Positions 9,151-16,856 of a DNA stretch of 32,066 bases are shown here, piece after piece. A model generated the notes under the pieces. That model was not told the origin of the DNA, did not search any database, and was given only the letters and a program-made list of their open reading frames with translations. The translations under genes were made by a program, and so were the position numbers. The DNA lies in NCBI GenBank assembly GCA_011319805.1, contig SJRY01000315.1:1-32066 (forward strand). The letters are read 5' to 3'. This DNA comes from Macrocybe gigantea (Eukaryota > Basidiomycota > Agaricomycetes > Agaricales > Callistosporiaceae). Numbering within the stretch: position 1 is the stretch's first letter; each line of letters begins with the position of its first letter.

Positions 9151-11426
9151 TTTAAGCTCTTCGATCTTAGCGGTAGCGGCAGTAGTCTCATCCTGCATTT
9201 CTACGTTCCTAGTGACATACTTCGGCCGGGGGTTCGTCGGGCAGTTACATCCGATATGTCCTTTCTGTCCGCATCAGAAGCAGCGTCCTTCGTGCCTCAT
9301 CCGGTGATAACTATCAGGAAGCACTAACCTATAAACCAACAAGGTGGAATGAAGGAAGCGTCAGTCCCTATCTGAGGCTGTATAAACTATGAGCTGTTCA
9401 AGTCACAGAGTAACCCGAGGGACTGTAGCATAAAAGGGGGGGAATGGAATGAAGTGAACATGGATGGTTTCGAGCGGATTTCGGGGTTTTTGAAATAAGG
9501 CTGTTAGACTTAGCTGAATTCCCGCACGATATCGAGGGCTTCGGTGAGGGTTTCGGAAGGGTTTCGACGATAGTGACTTCCACGTGAAGCCAGGGACACT
9601 GATTTTGAGACTGAGTACTGTGGCTCCACGCAAGCGCGACACTTTGAGATCAGATAACACAAGGACTCCACACGAGTCGTAGACTGCGAGACTGCTGAAG
9701 GACTGAGATGGTAACTTTTTCTATGTTGTTACAAATGCCAAGTACATGGGTTTTTATAGATGAGAAGATTTCGAGTATCGGAATAACTGGCGAAGTTGAA
9801 ACCGAATGAGAGAACGTATTGTATGATTTTGAAAGGGTCGTTTAGTGGCTGAAACGTCGGGGAGATGTAAGTCTGTTTGAAATCTGAACATAAAAGGTGA
9901 AACAGTAGGTAGAAGAACATCCCGAAACTGGTGCCATGCATTATAGAATGGAATGTGAAAATGATCTAAGGAACATAGAATGAATCAGTGAAATATGAGT
10001 CATAAATTTCGAAATGAGAGTGGATGAAACGGTAGCGCGCTCGAAATCCCTTGTTTTGAATGTACTGCAGCAAGGCAGTGTCGGGAATGCAGGAAGGCAT
10101 GAGGCAGTGCGATATCGAAAATGGTAGTAGTCTTGCCATATCGGGATCTGGAAATTGGGGGAGGCATATAGGAATAAGACTGCCTGACCAGATTGGGCGG
10201 TATAGGAAGTGCAGAATGTCCGAAATGTATGGGTGCGATGCGTTTGGCGAAGTGTCCGGAACCTGGAATGGAAGCCTCACGGAGTTGTCGACATCCCGAG
10301 TACTCGAACGAGAAGTCAGCGACTGGACTGCGGTATCATGCTGAGGGGGCCGAGTAGTGGTATGATTTTGAATGCAGGGGCAGGATTACCAAATTAGGAC
10401 TTATCGGCAGTCAGCGGCGCAGAGCGCTCATCACTGGTCGACGTCCATGGCATTCGGGTCAGGCGTTCCTTGAGCATTACCGGTTGCTAGTGCCGGAGTT
10501 TGCTCCTTAGGAGCTGTAGTCTCTTGTGCCGGTTTCTGTGTTTGCTTGGGAGCGAATCACTCCTTCACACCGAATTCCTTTTGGGCCTGGCGATATTGCC
10601 AGTCCAGTTCCATCGCACGCTTATACCACCAGTCGATGTCCTCCTTGTGGACACCTCCTAGTTCAATGATGTGTCGTCCGAGTGCCTGGTCGAGTCCATG
10701 TTTAAAGATGTCGATGAGGGTGATGTCATTATATTCCGTCAAGGGAGCCCAGCTCCGGAATTTGACAATGTAGTCCTCGACTGGTCGTCGGCGTTGCAAC
10801 AGTTCCTTAATCCGGATTATCGCATCGTTCCTAGTCTCTGTAGTCATGAAGAATTTGCGGGCCTCTGCCTTGAAGTTCTCCCAGTCCTTGAACGGTGGGA
10901 GGTGTCCAAGGGGATCTGTCCTGACTTCCGGAGTGTTAGCCATTGCCGGCGTAACAATGCAGCTATGTTCCCAGTCGTCATAGGTGGAGTGGTTTCTGAA
11001 CTCCTGCCTGCGTCCGTTCAATTCTGTTTTGAACTCTAGCCACTCTTGTAGCTTTGAGTCTGCCCAGTTCTGCGCACGTTCAGCCTTGCCTCCCATGATC
11101 CGTTGTAAGGCATAAGTGATCATGTCCCATTTATTCACGATCTCTTCCTTGTCGAAATAGACTTCCATTCATTGAAGCCAACTTCCGATTAAACCGGGAT
11201 CCCCTTTATATGGATCCGGCGGTTCCGATTTCGTTCTCTTGGGTTTCTTGCCCAAGTCCAATTCTTCTTTGATCGCGTCGACCAAAGTCTGTGTCACGTT
11301 CTGGATCTGTTCGGCCTGCTGTGGGTTGTTTCGAAGAGTGCCCCAGGCCAGGGCAAGAGGGTTGGCGGCAAATAGGGCGGTGAGGATGATGGTGATGAAT
11401 GCGAAGAGGGCGGCGACGAATTCCAT
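9139..11426 (-). pseudogene. gag: Element B gag, decayed and interrupted (copy 1)
   Basis: The chosen start is the ATG at 11426-11424. The protein begins MEFVAALFAFITIILTALFA, an unusually hydrophobic N-terminus, then a basic linker and a capsid-like region with MEVYFDKEEIVNKW and PPFKDWENFKAEARKFF. A Pro/Gln-rich linker ends NAMDVD. The zinc knuckle follows as CF*CGQKGHIGCNC (about 9242-9282). Stops fall at 11169, 10557 and 9274; the last sits inside the knuckle where CFRC is expected. A 1,128-bp insertion splits MDVD from RMRHEGRCF; removing it with one duplication copy restores the frame. Gag ends at TGA-TAG just after a TTTTT run at 9141-9145. Gag forms the particle shell and packages RNA. 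Confidence 0.85.
9306..10433 (-). mobile_element. Insertion D: 1.13-kb solo-LTR-like element in gag (copy 1)
   Basis: Non-coding block separating two halves of element B gag. It is flanked by CCGGT (9301-9305) and CTGGT (10434-10438), a 5-bp duplication differing by one C/T. Ends are TGATGAGCGC and GTTATC(A) on the minus strand, so a TG..CA form with a 4-bp duplication is equally possible. A TATA box, TATAAAAACCC, reads on the minus strand at 9748-9758. Deleting 1,133 bp joins MDVD to RMRHEGRCF in frame. It shares no obvious sequence with LTR families A or B. I infer a solo LTR of a third family; its open stretches show no known protein. Confidence 0.75.
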
Positions 11427-12444
11427 GATGTGTGTTGTGAAAGGGGTTGGGCGTATAGTGTGATTTGTCGAATAGTACCGTGTGGGTGGCACACGACCGT
11501 CAACTCCCACTTCAGTTGGTTCCAGAGAAAAAGAGTGGTGCCTGTTAAACTGCGGATGGGTTGGCTCGAATCCTCGTCACAACAGGGATGCCCCAAACGG
11601 CAGTCAAGGAAGGTTTCATCGTCAGAGATTCTAGCGGTCTAGCAATCCCTTTCTCGTTTCGGGTCAATACACGTTCCTGACAACGAACTTCAGGGGCGTG
11701 CTTGAGGGGTGGTCGAAGGGTGGGGACTGTCCACATGTCCGAGTCCTCCTGTTAGGCTAGACGAATCTCAGAAGGACTTGGGCAGACTAAGTGCGAGAGT
11801 GGTCTTGAGATGATGGCAAAAGGAATATTAAGCCTAGCACTACTGGTACATCTGGGAGTCCTTATATACATTACAGTACTCGAGCACGGACCATGGGCTG
11901 CACACTGCTGTGGACTGCAGATGAGTAAGACTGGAAGGAGATGACTCAGAATGACTAGGGAAGTGGGATGACTCGATGGCTGCGCACTGTGCAGCATGAC
12001 GGGGGAGATAAGGGATGTGGGAAAGATAAGATAGGAAAATGAATGGTCCTTTGGGTGACATCTGTAACACCTCCGGTCTCTCTTGCTTTGGTATGCCCCG
12101 GGTCAGCAAACTACCCGGTCAGACGCGCGGTGGGACTCTCTGAGGATTATCCCAGCACAGCCTTAAGATGTTCGATTTGGATGGGGTCGGACTCAACGTT
12201 ACCCCTAGTCCTCTCGCACTTCCAAATGCAACAAACAAAGACCAATGACAGAGACTAGAACAAAAGTTGGTGTGGGGTGGGGAGTAGTGGTAAAAGGTAA
12301 AAATGTTAGTTTGGGTAGGGAGGAGAGTTGTAACGATGTAGCGGGTTCCTTTGGTTGCACAGCGCTCGAGGCCGTCTGGCAACGAAGGAAGGGTGTAGAG
12401 GAAGAAAGGTAGAGTGAGGTGCATTAGTGCTAGCTTTGAGCTTT
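11427..12444 (-). other. Element B 5' leader with solo LTR (copy 1)
   Basis: The region between the 5' LTR and the gag ATG. It is about 690 bases once the family A solo LTR is removed. It has no coding signal that I trust. On the minus strand the sequence next to the LTR reads AAAGCTCAAAGCTAGCAC. It does not start with the TGG typical of a tRNA primer-binding site, so the priming mode is unclear. Confidence 0.65.
11750..12069 (-). mobile_element. Family A solo LTR in element B leader (copy 1)
   Basis: A 320-bp LTR (TGTTACA...CTAACA on minus) flanked by perfect CCTCC duplications (11745-11749 and 12070-12074). It differs from the solo LTR at 5068 at about 16 positions and from the element A 3' LTR at about 13, mostly transitions. 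Many are sites where the element A LTR keeps CG and this one has CA or TG. The TATATAAGG core is preserved. Confidence 0.95.
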
Positions 12445-12858
12445 TGCTACACAAAACCAATTCTGCGCACAGGTCACTCTAACTAACCCTTAGAGATAAG
12501 AGGCGGGGAATGGAATGCTATTTCTAGCCAGCTCGAAGCTGGGTTCTACTACGTACAATTTAGGTATTTATGCGTTATGACTACCGAGCACGGACCATGA
12601 GTATGCTAACCTCATGCTACGTGAAACCCTAAGCCCTTGTCTGTGTGAGTCAGAATCCGACTGCGCTCTATATGTTGTCCTGCAGGTGCTGCGTAATAAC
12701 CCTTTGCCCTAGTCAGCGCTGACATGTCATTGTCATAGGGTTTCCTCGAGTTGCTGCATTGCATCTTGTTTGTTGCGTCACATCCATCACATGTTCATCA
12801 TGTGACTTTTGAGTCACATGCCCATCGTCAAGATAACGATTGGTCCTAAATCGTAATA
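12445..12858 (-). repeat. Element B 5' LTR, 414 bp (copy 1)
   Basis: Partner of 4260-4673. The outer two bases are TA where CA is expected on the plus strand (CGTAATA against CGTAACA), a single C-to-T type change. The GTAGC duplication follows at 12859-12863. It retains the 15-bp promoter block at 12585-12599 and the GTCAGCGCTGAC and CATGTGACT..AGTCACATG palindromes. The AGTCAGA dyad has one mismatch here. Confidence 0.95.
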
Positions 12859-12863
12859 GTAGC
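12859..12863 (+). repeat. Target site duplication of element B, right (GTAGC)
   Basis: Matches 4255-4259. Joining the flanks at this point gives a continuous AT-rich sequence, TATCTTAGTAGCAACTAA. Confidence 0.9.
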
Positions 12864-13850
12864 AACTAAACTAATACTTTTTAAATAGCACCACTTTCAG
12901 ATCCTATACAAAGTTATCTATATATGCTATATATACATATACAATTAGTGTTTGAGTTAAGTATATATTAACATGTGTATAATAATATAAAGAAGTGTCT
13001 ATGTTATTAAAGTAAGGCATTTTTCTGATATGCTAGTACTAGAATATATGTAATAATAAGTTGAGGCATTGTTTTGAATTGCTTTTAAAAGTAGTAGCAT
13101 TAGTTCTTTTAAATTGAGGCATTGCTCTTAATTGCTTTAATCACCTGAATGTAAAAAAACAAAAGGATATGCATTGACATGTATATGATAACTGAAGAAG
13201 TATTTCTAATAAATTTCTTCAATATAAATTGAGGCATTGTTTATAGCTAGCTTTAATCATATTTAATAGCTTAACAAGTATTTATTTTAAAAGCTAGAAT
13301 TAAATAAAGGCAATCTTACAGAAATAGAATAATATATTTCTTTTAAAATGAAACATTGTAAGAAGCAACTTAGGCAAAAGATAAGGCTGTGAGAGTGTTA
13401 TAGTCAAGTGAAAATAGTATACACATGGAAAACACATTGCTTGTTATTATAAGAAATCCAGTAATACAACTGCTAAATAACCTGAAAGTGTCAAAAACAA
13501 GCAAATAAGAGTTAAACAATAGTGCACCTATACTGAAAGGACAAAAGGCAAAGGACAAGATAGCAAGTGACAACTTGTAAGGACTACTAAGCACATATAT
13601 AGTATTGCTGTAGCTCCAACTTGAAACTGACTAAGAATTGGAGCTGAATTGGAGCCAAGCTAAAGCTGAGCCAGATCAGCAATAACTAGCAACACTTATT
13701 TGCCAAGTCAGTTGGAGTCAGCTACAGCTGCTGAACTAATAGAGTTCTAGAAAGAAAAAAGTAAAAGAAATTAGATGTATTTACAAATATTATTTAGCAT
13801 ATATTCTTCAAGCTTTGGTGTGCATTGCTAGCATAAGTCTATTGTTTTTT
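12864..13850. other. AT-rich tract, right side
   Basis: Continuation of the tract interrupted by element B. It has no credible gene. It includes the right arm of the inverted repeat and a stretch near 13615-13735 rich in AGCT/GGAGC words (GGAGCTGAATTGGAGCC) with local dyads. It stops abruptly near 13850, where element A coding sequence begins with no LTR and no target duplication. Confidence 0.8.
13035..13390 (-). repeat. Inverted repeat arm, right, with TTGAGGCATTG motifs
   Basis: Reverse-complement match to about 3130-3440. The 11-mer TTGAGGCATTG occurs three times (13061, 13114, 13229), usually followed by a TTAATTGCTTT-like tail. The left arm has two complementary occurrences (3284 with one mismatch, 3399). 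The arm is partly internally repeated, so length differs between arms. Confidence 0.7.
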
Positions 13851-13854
13851 ATTC

Positions 13855-16104
13855 TGGCCAACCCCAAAGACGAAGAAAGAACTACAAAAGTTCTTGGGAT
13901 TCACGAACTTTTACCGACGATTCATCAAGGGATATGCAAAGGTCGCCAAACCCCTGACGGAGTTAACTGGAAACAAAGCATTCCAGTGGACAGACAAGCA
14001 ACAGGATGCTTTCAAAGAGCTGATTCGACATATAACCTCAGCACCCATTCTAGCACTACCACAAACAGAAGGAAAATTCCGAGTTGAAATGGACGCCTCA
14101 GGATATGCCATTGGAGCGGTACTATCACAACAGCAGAAAGGACTATGGCATCCGATCGCATTCATTTCGAGATGCATGACCCCAGCGGAACAAAACTATG
14201 AAATCTACGACAAGGAACTTCTTGTGATAATGGTCGCACTAAAGACATGGAGACAATACCTCCTCGAAGCTCGAGAGAAGTTCGAAATATTGACGGATCA
14301 CAAAAACCTATCATACTTCCGAAAGCCGCAGCGACTCAATTCGAGACAGATTGGCTGGTACCTGAAATTACAGGAATATGACTACGAACTACGACACGTA
14401 CCAGGAAAGGCGAATGGAAAAGCAGATGTCCTGTCACGGATGGCAGGATATGAAGAAAACCTAGCAGAAAAGGACGACATACAAATGATCAAAGAAGCAG
14501 CATTCATTCGACATCTGGAAGAGAATAATGAACGAGACTTCGAATTTATGATGTTCGAGGACGAACACCCATGGAAAGAAGAAGCAGAAGATAACGAAAC
14601 AATACAAACAAGAGGAATCACGATGATCGAATCCTCAAGGATAGAACAAATTCGACAATGCACACGAAGGGAAACGATCGTAACAACAGGACTGAAGGAA
14701 AAACCACACTGGTTCACAGAAGACGACCACATCGTATACGTAGGAGGAAAAATCTATGTTCCTCCAGACAACAAACTGAAGGAAAACATCATGTTCGAAC
14801 ACCACGACACACCCATCGGAGGACACCCTGGGCAATACCGCATGCACGAGCTCATAAGCTGCACCTATTGGTGGCCATCAATGCTAACAGACATCAAGAA
14901 GTATGTCAATGGATGCAAAACATGTCAGCGAAACAAAATCATCCGACAAAAGAAACACGCACCCCTGCACCCGCACGAAGTCCCACAGCAACCATGGGAA
15001 GATATCGGAGTAGATCTCATAGGACCGCTACCCAGCTCGAATGGCTTTAATGCCATTGCCGCAGTCACAGACCGCCTGACCAAGATGATCCACCTAGTTC
15101 CCACAAAGACCGAACTTACAGCAGAAGGTCTCGCACGACTATACCGAGACAACGTGTGGCGGCTTCATGGAATCCCACGAAAGATCATCAGTGATCGAGG
15201 ACCCCAGTTCGCAGCGCGATTCATGACAGCGCTTCTAAAATTACTTGGAACAAAGCAAAATCTATCAACGGCCTATCACCCACAGACAGATGGACAGGCG
15301 GAGCGATCCCACCAAGAAATGGAAGCCTTCCTCAGAAGCTTCACAAACAACTTACAGGACGATTGGGCAGAATGGATAGCAATCGCAGAGTACCAATACA
15401 ATGACAAAGCACACCAGGGAACGAAGGAGACACCATTCTACCTCAACTATGGAATGCACCCCTGGAAGGGGGAGCCACAGACGACAGAAGGGAATAATCC
15501 TGCAGCAAAAGACTTCGTCAAAAGAATGAACCAAATACGAAAGGAAGCAAATGCTGCGCTGCAGTATGCACAAACACGAGCCAAAGACAATTACGATGCG
15601 AGACGAAAACCCACCCGTGAATACAAGAAAGGGGATAGAGTATGGCTAGAAGCCACCAATATCACAGTCAACCGACCATCAAAGAAGTTATCGGCACTCC
15701 GATACGGACCGTTCAAGGTCGTTGAAAAGAAAGGAGCCTCGGCATATCGCCTGGAACTCCCAGCATCATGGCAGCTGATACACCCCGTGTTCAATGAAAC
15801 ACTGCTCACGCCTTACAAAGGACCCCATTTCAAGATACAAGAGCGACCATCACCACCACCCCCTGAAATCATAAATGATGAAGAAGAGTACGAGATAGAA
15901 GAGATCCTAAAAAGGAAGAAACAAGGGAGGGGGACGCTATTCCTGGTCAAATGGAAAGGATACGGACATGAAGAGAACACATGGATCAAAGAGAAGGAAC
16001 TGGGGAATGCGCAGCAAGCTCTAGACCACTTCCTAAAGAAGACTGCGAACCAGGATAAAAGGATCACGACAAGAGGGAAGAAGACCAAAAATCACACTTC
16101 ATGA
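13855..16104 (+). CDS. pol: Element A pol fragment: RNase H, integrase, chromodomain (intact frame)
   Basis: Uninterrupted frame of 749 codons; the first Met is at 13894, but the real protein began upstream in lost sequence. Numbering from that Met: RNase H residues D67, E108 and D135; HHCC zinc site H304, H311, C341, C344; integrase catalytic triad D374, D434 and E470 with 35 residues between the last two (DD35E). The GPY/F block is RYGPFKVVEKKGASAY (603-618). The chromodomain spans about 664-716 (EYEIEEILKRKK, LVKWKGYGHEENTW). All catalytic residues are present, unlike elements B and C. It could still encode an active integrase domain, but the copy cannot transpose alone. It ends TGA overlapping the next ATG. 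Confidence 0.93.
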   Translation, partial: WPTPKTKKELQKFLGFTNFYRRFIKGYAKVAKPLTELTGNKAFQWTDKQQDAFKELIRHITSAPILALPQTEGKFRVEMDASGYAIGAVLSQQQKGLWHPIAFISRCMTPAEQNYEIYDKELLVIMVALKTWRQYLLEAREKFEILTDHKNLSYFRKPQRLNSRQIGWYLKLQEYDYELRHVPGKANGKADVLSRMAGYEENLAEKDDIQMIKEAAFIRHLEENNERDFEFMMFEDEHPWKEEAEDNETIQTRGITMIESSRIEQIRQCTRRETIVTTGLKEKPHWFTEDDHIVYVGGKIYVPPDNKLKENIMFEHHDTPIGGHPGQYRMHELISCTYWWPSMLTDIKKYVNGCKTCQRNKIIRQKKHAPLHPHEVPQQPWEDIGVDLIGPLPSSNGFNAIAAVTDRLTKMIHLVPTKTELTAEGLARLYRDNVWRLHGIPRKIISDRGPQFAARFMTALLKLLGTKQNLSTAYHPQTDGQAERSHQEMEAFLRSFTNNLQDDWAEWIAIAEYQYNDKAHQGTKETPFYLNYGMHPWKGEPQTTEGNNPAAKDFVKRMNQIRKEANAALQYAQTRAKDNYDARRKPTREYKKGDRVWLEATNITVNRPSKKLSALRYGPFKVVEKKGASAYRLELPASWQLIHPVFNETLLTPYKGPHFKIQERPSPPPPEIINDEEEYEIEEILKRKKQGRGTLFLVKWKGYGHEENTWIKEKELGNAQQALDHFLKKTANQDKRITTRGKKTKNHTS

Positions 16105-16499
16105 CCACCAACGCCCCCATCAGCATCGACAGCAGCGAGGGCAGCCGTGCACCTACTCCCAACCGCCCAAGCAACCTCGAGAATCTGGCGAGGATTCTCA
16201 ATGCTAGCGACTACATGGACCCCCTTGCCATCACACTTGGCGCGTATATGCGCTATGTTATGACCGTCCGCACGCACCTCTGGACCGGACGAACCCCTGA
16301 TGGGACCGGCCCCACTGCAGCCGAACGTATCGCGCTTCGCGAAGCGATGGAAATGCTTCGCACAGAAAACCGGCGACTTAAACTCCTTGCCACCACACTC
16401 CACCACATCCGCGCCTATAATGAAGAGCTCATTCATACATGGGCCCCGCGTGCTGCGACCGCCTGGGAGACTAATACTGGGTGGGGACAGCTGGATTAA
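16101..16499 (+). CDS. Extra 132-aa ORF of element A, ATGA-coupled to pol
   Basis: The start ATG overlaps the pol stop (ATGA, 16101-16104), the arrangement used for termination-reinitiation. The protein has no cysteine, signal peptide or membrane segment. A Ser/Pro-rich N-terminus (SSEGSRAPTPNRPSN) is followed by a likely helical, charged stretch with heptad-like leucines (ERIALREAMEMLRTENRRLK) and then LLATTLHHIRAYNEELIH. Third-position GC in the first 50 codons is 37 of 50, against 26 of 50 in the first 50 Met-numbered codons of pol, so composition differs sharply. It ends 37 bases before the 3' LTR, the place where some retroelements carry env or accessory genes. I recognise no family. It could also be a detached polyprotein tail. 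Confidence 0.75.
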   Translation: MTTNAPISIDSSEGSRAPTPNRPSNLENLARILNASDYMDPLAITLGAYMRYVMTVRTHLWTGRTPDGTGPTAAERIALREAMEMLRTENRRLKLLATTLHHIRAYNEELIHTWAPRAATAWETNTGWGQLD

Positions 16500-16523
16500 G
16501 GTTTTTCGCGAGGACGTGAATCT

Positions 16524-16536
16524 ACAGAGAGGGTGA
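16524..16536 (+). other. Polypurine tract of element A
   Basis: ACAGAGAGGGTGA directly precedes the TGTTACAG start of the 3' LTR, in the expected priming position. Confidence 0.65.
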
Positions 16537-16856
16537 TGTTACAGATGTCGCCCAAAGGACTATTCATTTTCTTATCTTATCTTTTCCACATCCCTTATCT
16601 CCCCCATCATGCTGCGCAGTGCGCAGCCATCGAGTCATCCCACTTCCCTAGTCACCCTGAGTCATCTCCTTCCAGTCTTACTCATCCGCAGTCCACAGCA
16701 TTGCGCAGCCCATGGTCCGTGCTCGAGTACTGTAATGTATATAAGGACTCCCAGATGTACCAGTAGCGCTAGGCTTAATATTCCTTTTGCCATCATCTCA
16801 AGACCACTCTCGCACTTAGTCTGCCCGAGTCCTTCTGAGATTCGTCTAGCCTAACA
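16537..16856 (+). repeat. Element A 3' LTR, 320 bp
   Basis: TGTTACAG...GCCTAACA. It is the reference copy of LTR family A; the two solo LTRs inside element B are its reverse complements. It has the 15-bp CATGGTCCGTGCTCG block (16711-16725) and TATATAA (16738-16744) 12 bases further on. It keeps CpGs (CGCCC, GCGCAG, CCGCAG, AGCGCT, CCCGAG) that the 11750 solo copy shows as TG or CA. No matching target duplication is visible because the left half of the insertion is missing. Confidence 0.94.
16711..16744 (+). promoter_or_regulatory. LTR A core promoter: 15-bp block plus TATA
   Basis: CATGGTCCGTGCTCG, a 12-base spacer, then TATATAA. The same pair is present in both solo LTRs, and the 15-mer is at a similar distance from a TATA-like site in LTR family B. 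Probable RNA polymerase II start region for element transcripts. Confidence 0.6.

Larger units (their letters stand above)
4260..12858 (-). mobile_element. Complete Ty3/Gypsy chromovirus element B with three nested insertions (copy 1)
   Basis: An 8,599-bp minus-strand element bounded by 414-bp LTRs and a 5-bp target duplication. In its own direction the order is 5' LTR, leader, gag (hydrophobic N-terminus, capsid, CCHC knuckle), then pol in the -1 frame (protease, RT, RNase H, integrase, chromodomain, charged tail), polypurine tract and 3' LTR. The two LTRs differ at about 21 of 414 positions by my count, nearly all transitions. Two 320-bp family A solo LTRs and one 1,128-bp insertion lie inside it, each with its own 5-bp duplication. 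Removing the two that lie in coding sequence restores the gag frame and the pol frame without any other indel. Numerous in-frame stops make it non-autonomous now. Confidence 0.95.
1..13362 (+). repeat. 18.7-kb direct repeat, copy 1
   Basis: This block recurs in the same orientation at the right end of the window. Reading frames, LTR boundaries and non-coding stretches correspond one to one. By eye I found four differences: T920/C19624, A1486/G20190, one extra A near 1675 in this copy, and one missing C near 13252 compared with about 31956. Both block ends coincide with the window ends, so the true repeat may extend further. The spacing implies an 18.7-kb tandem unit or a circle of that size. 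An exact pairwise alignment would give the full difference list. Confidence 0.97.
13851..16856 (+). mobile_element. Ty3/Gypsy chromovirus element A, 5'-truncated
   Basis: Plus-strand element retaining the RT connection region, RNase H, integrase, chromodomain, an extra ORF, polypurine tract and 3' LTR. The 5' LTR, gag, protease and RT palm are missing. Coding sequence starts in mid-domain (WPTPKTKKELQKFLGF) directly against AT-rich DNA. The bases before the LTR (GGTGA) belong to the element and those after (GTTAT) to element C gag, so A was inserted into C. The intact frame and CpG-rich LTR mark it as the youngest element here. Confidence 0.93.

Noticed and set aside
9398..10344. Several open frames of 60-105 codons inside insertion D
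   Set aside because: Overlapping on both strands, no recognisable motif, in a block better explained as a solo LTR.
5068..12069. The two 320-bp repeats as the LTR pair of the minus-strand element
   Set aside because: Each has its own different 5-bp duplication (TCCGG, CCTCC), one lies inside the chromodomain, and the outer 414-bp repeats share GTAGC and adjoin the polypurine tract.
12119..12460. A 113-codon minus-strand frame running from the element B LTR into the leader
   Set aside because: It spans the LTR/leader boundary and has no domain or codon signal; leader sequence is expected there.
13061..13239. The three TTGAGGCATTG motifs as a CRISPR-like or tandem array
   Set aside because: Only three short motifs at unequal spacing (53 and 115 bases) in AT-rich DNA, with no conserved repeat-spacer structure; the context is eukaryotic.
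14382..14732. Antisense open frames across element A pol (also 15352-15573 and 15813-16088)
   Set aside because: Shadows of a well-supported coding frame with catalytic motifs on the plus strand.
16609..16854. An 81-codon open frame repeated in every family A LTR (also 5070-5315 and 11752-11997)
   Set aside because: It persists only because the LTRs are over 90% identical; it covers the TATA box, is Ser/Pro-rich low complexity, and resembles no protein I know.
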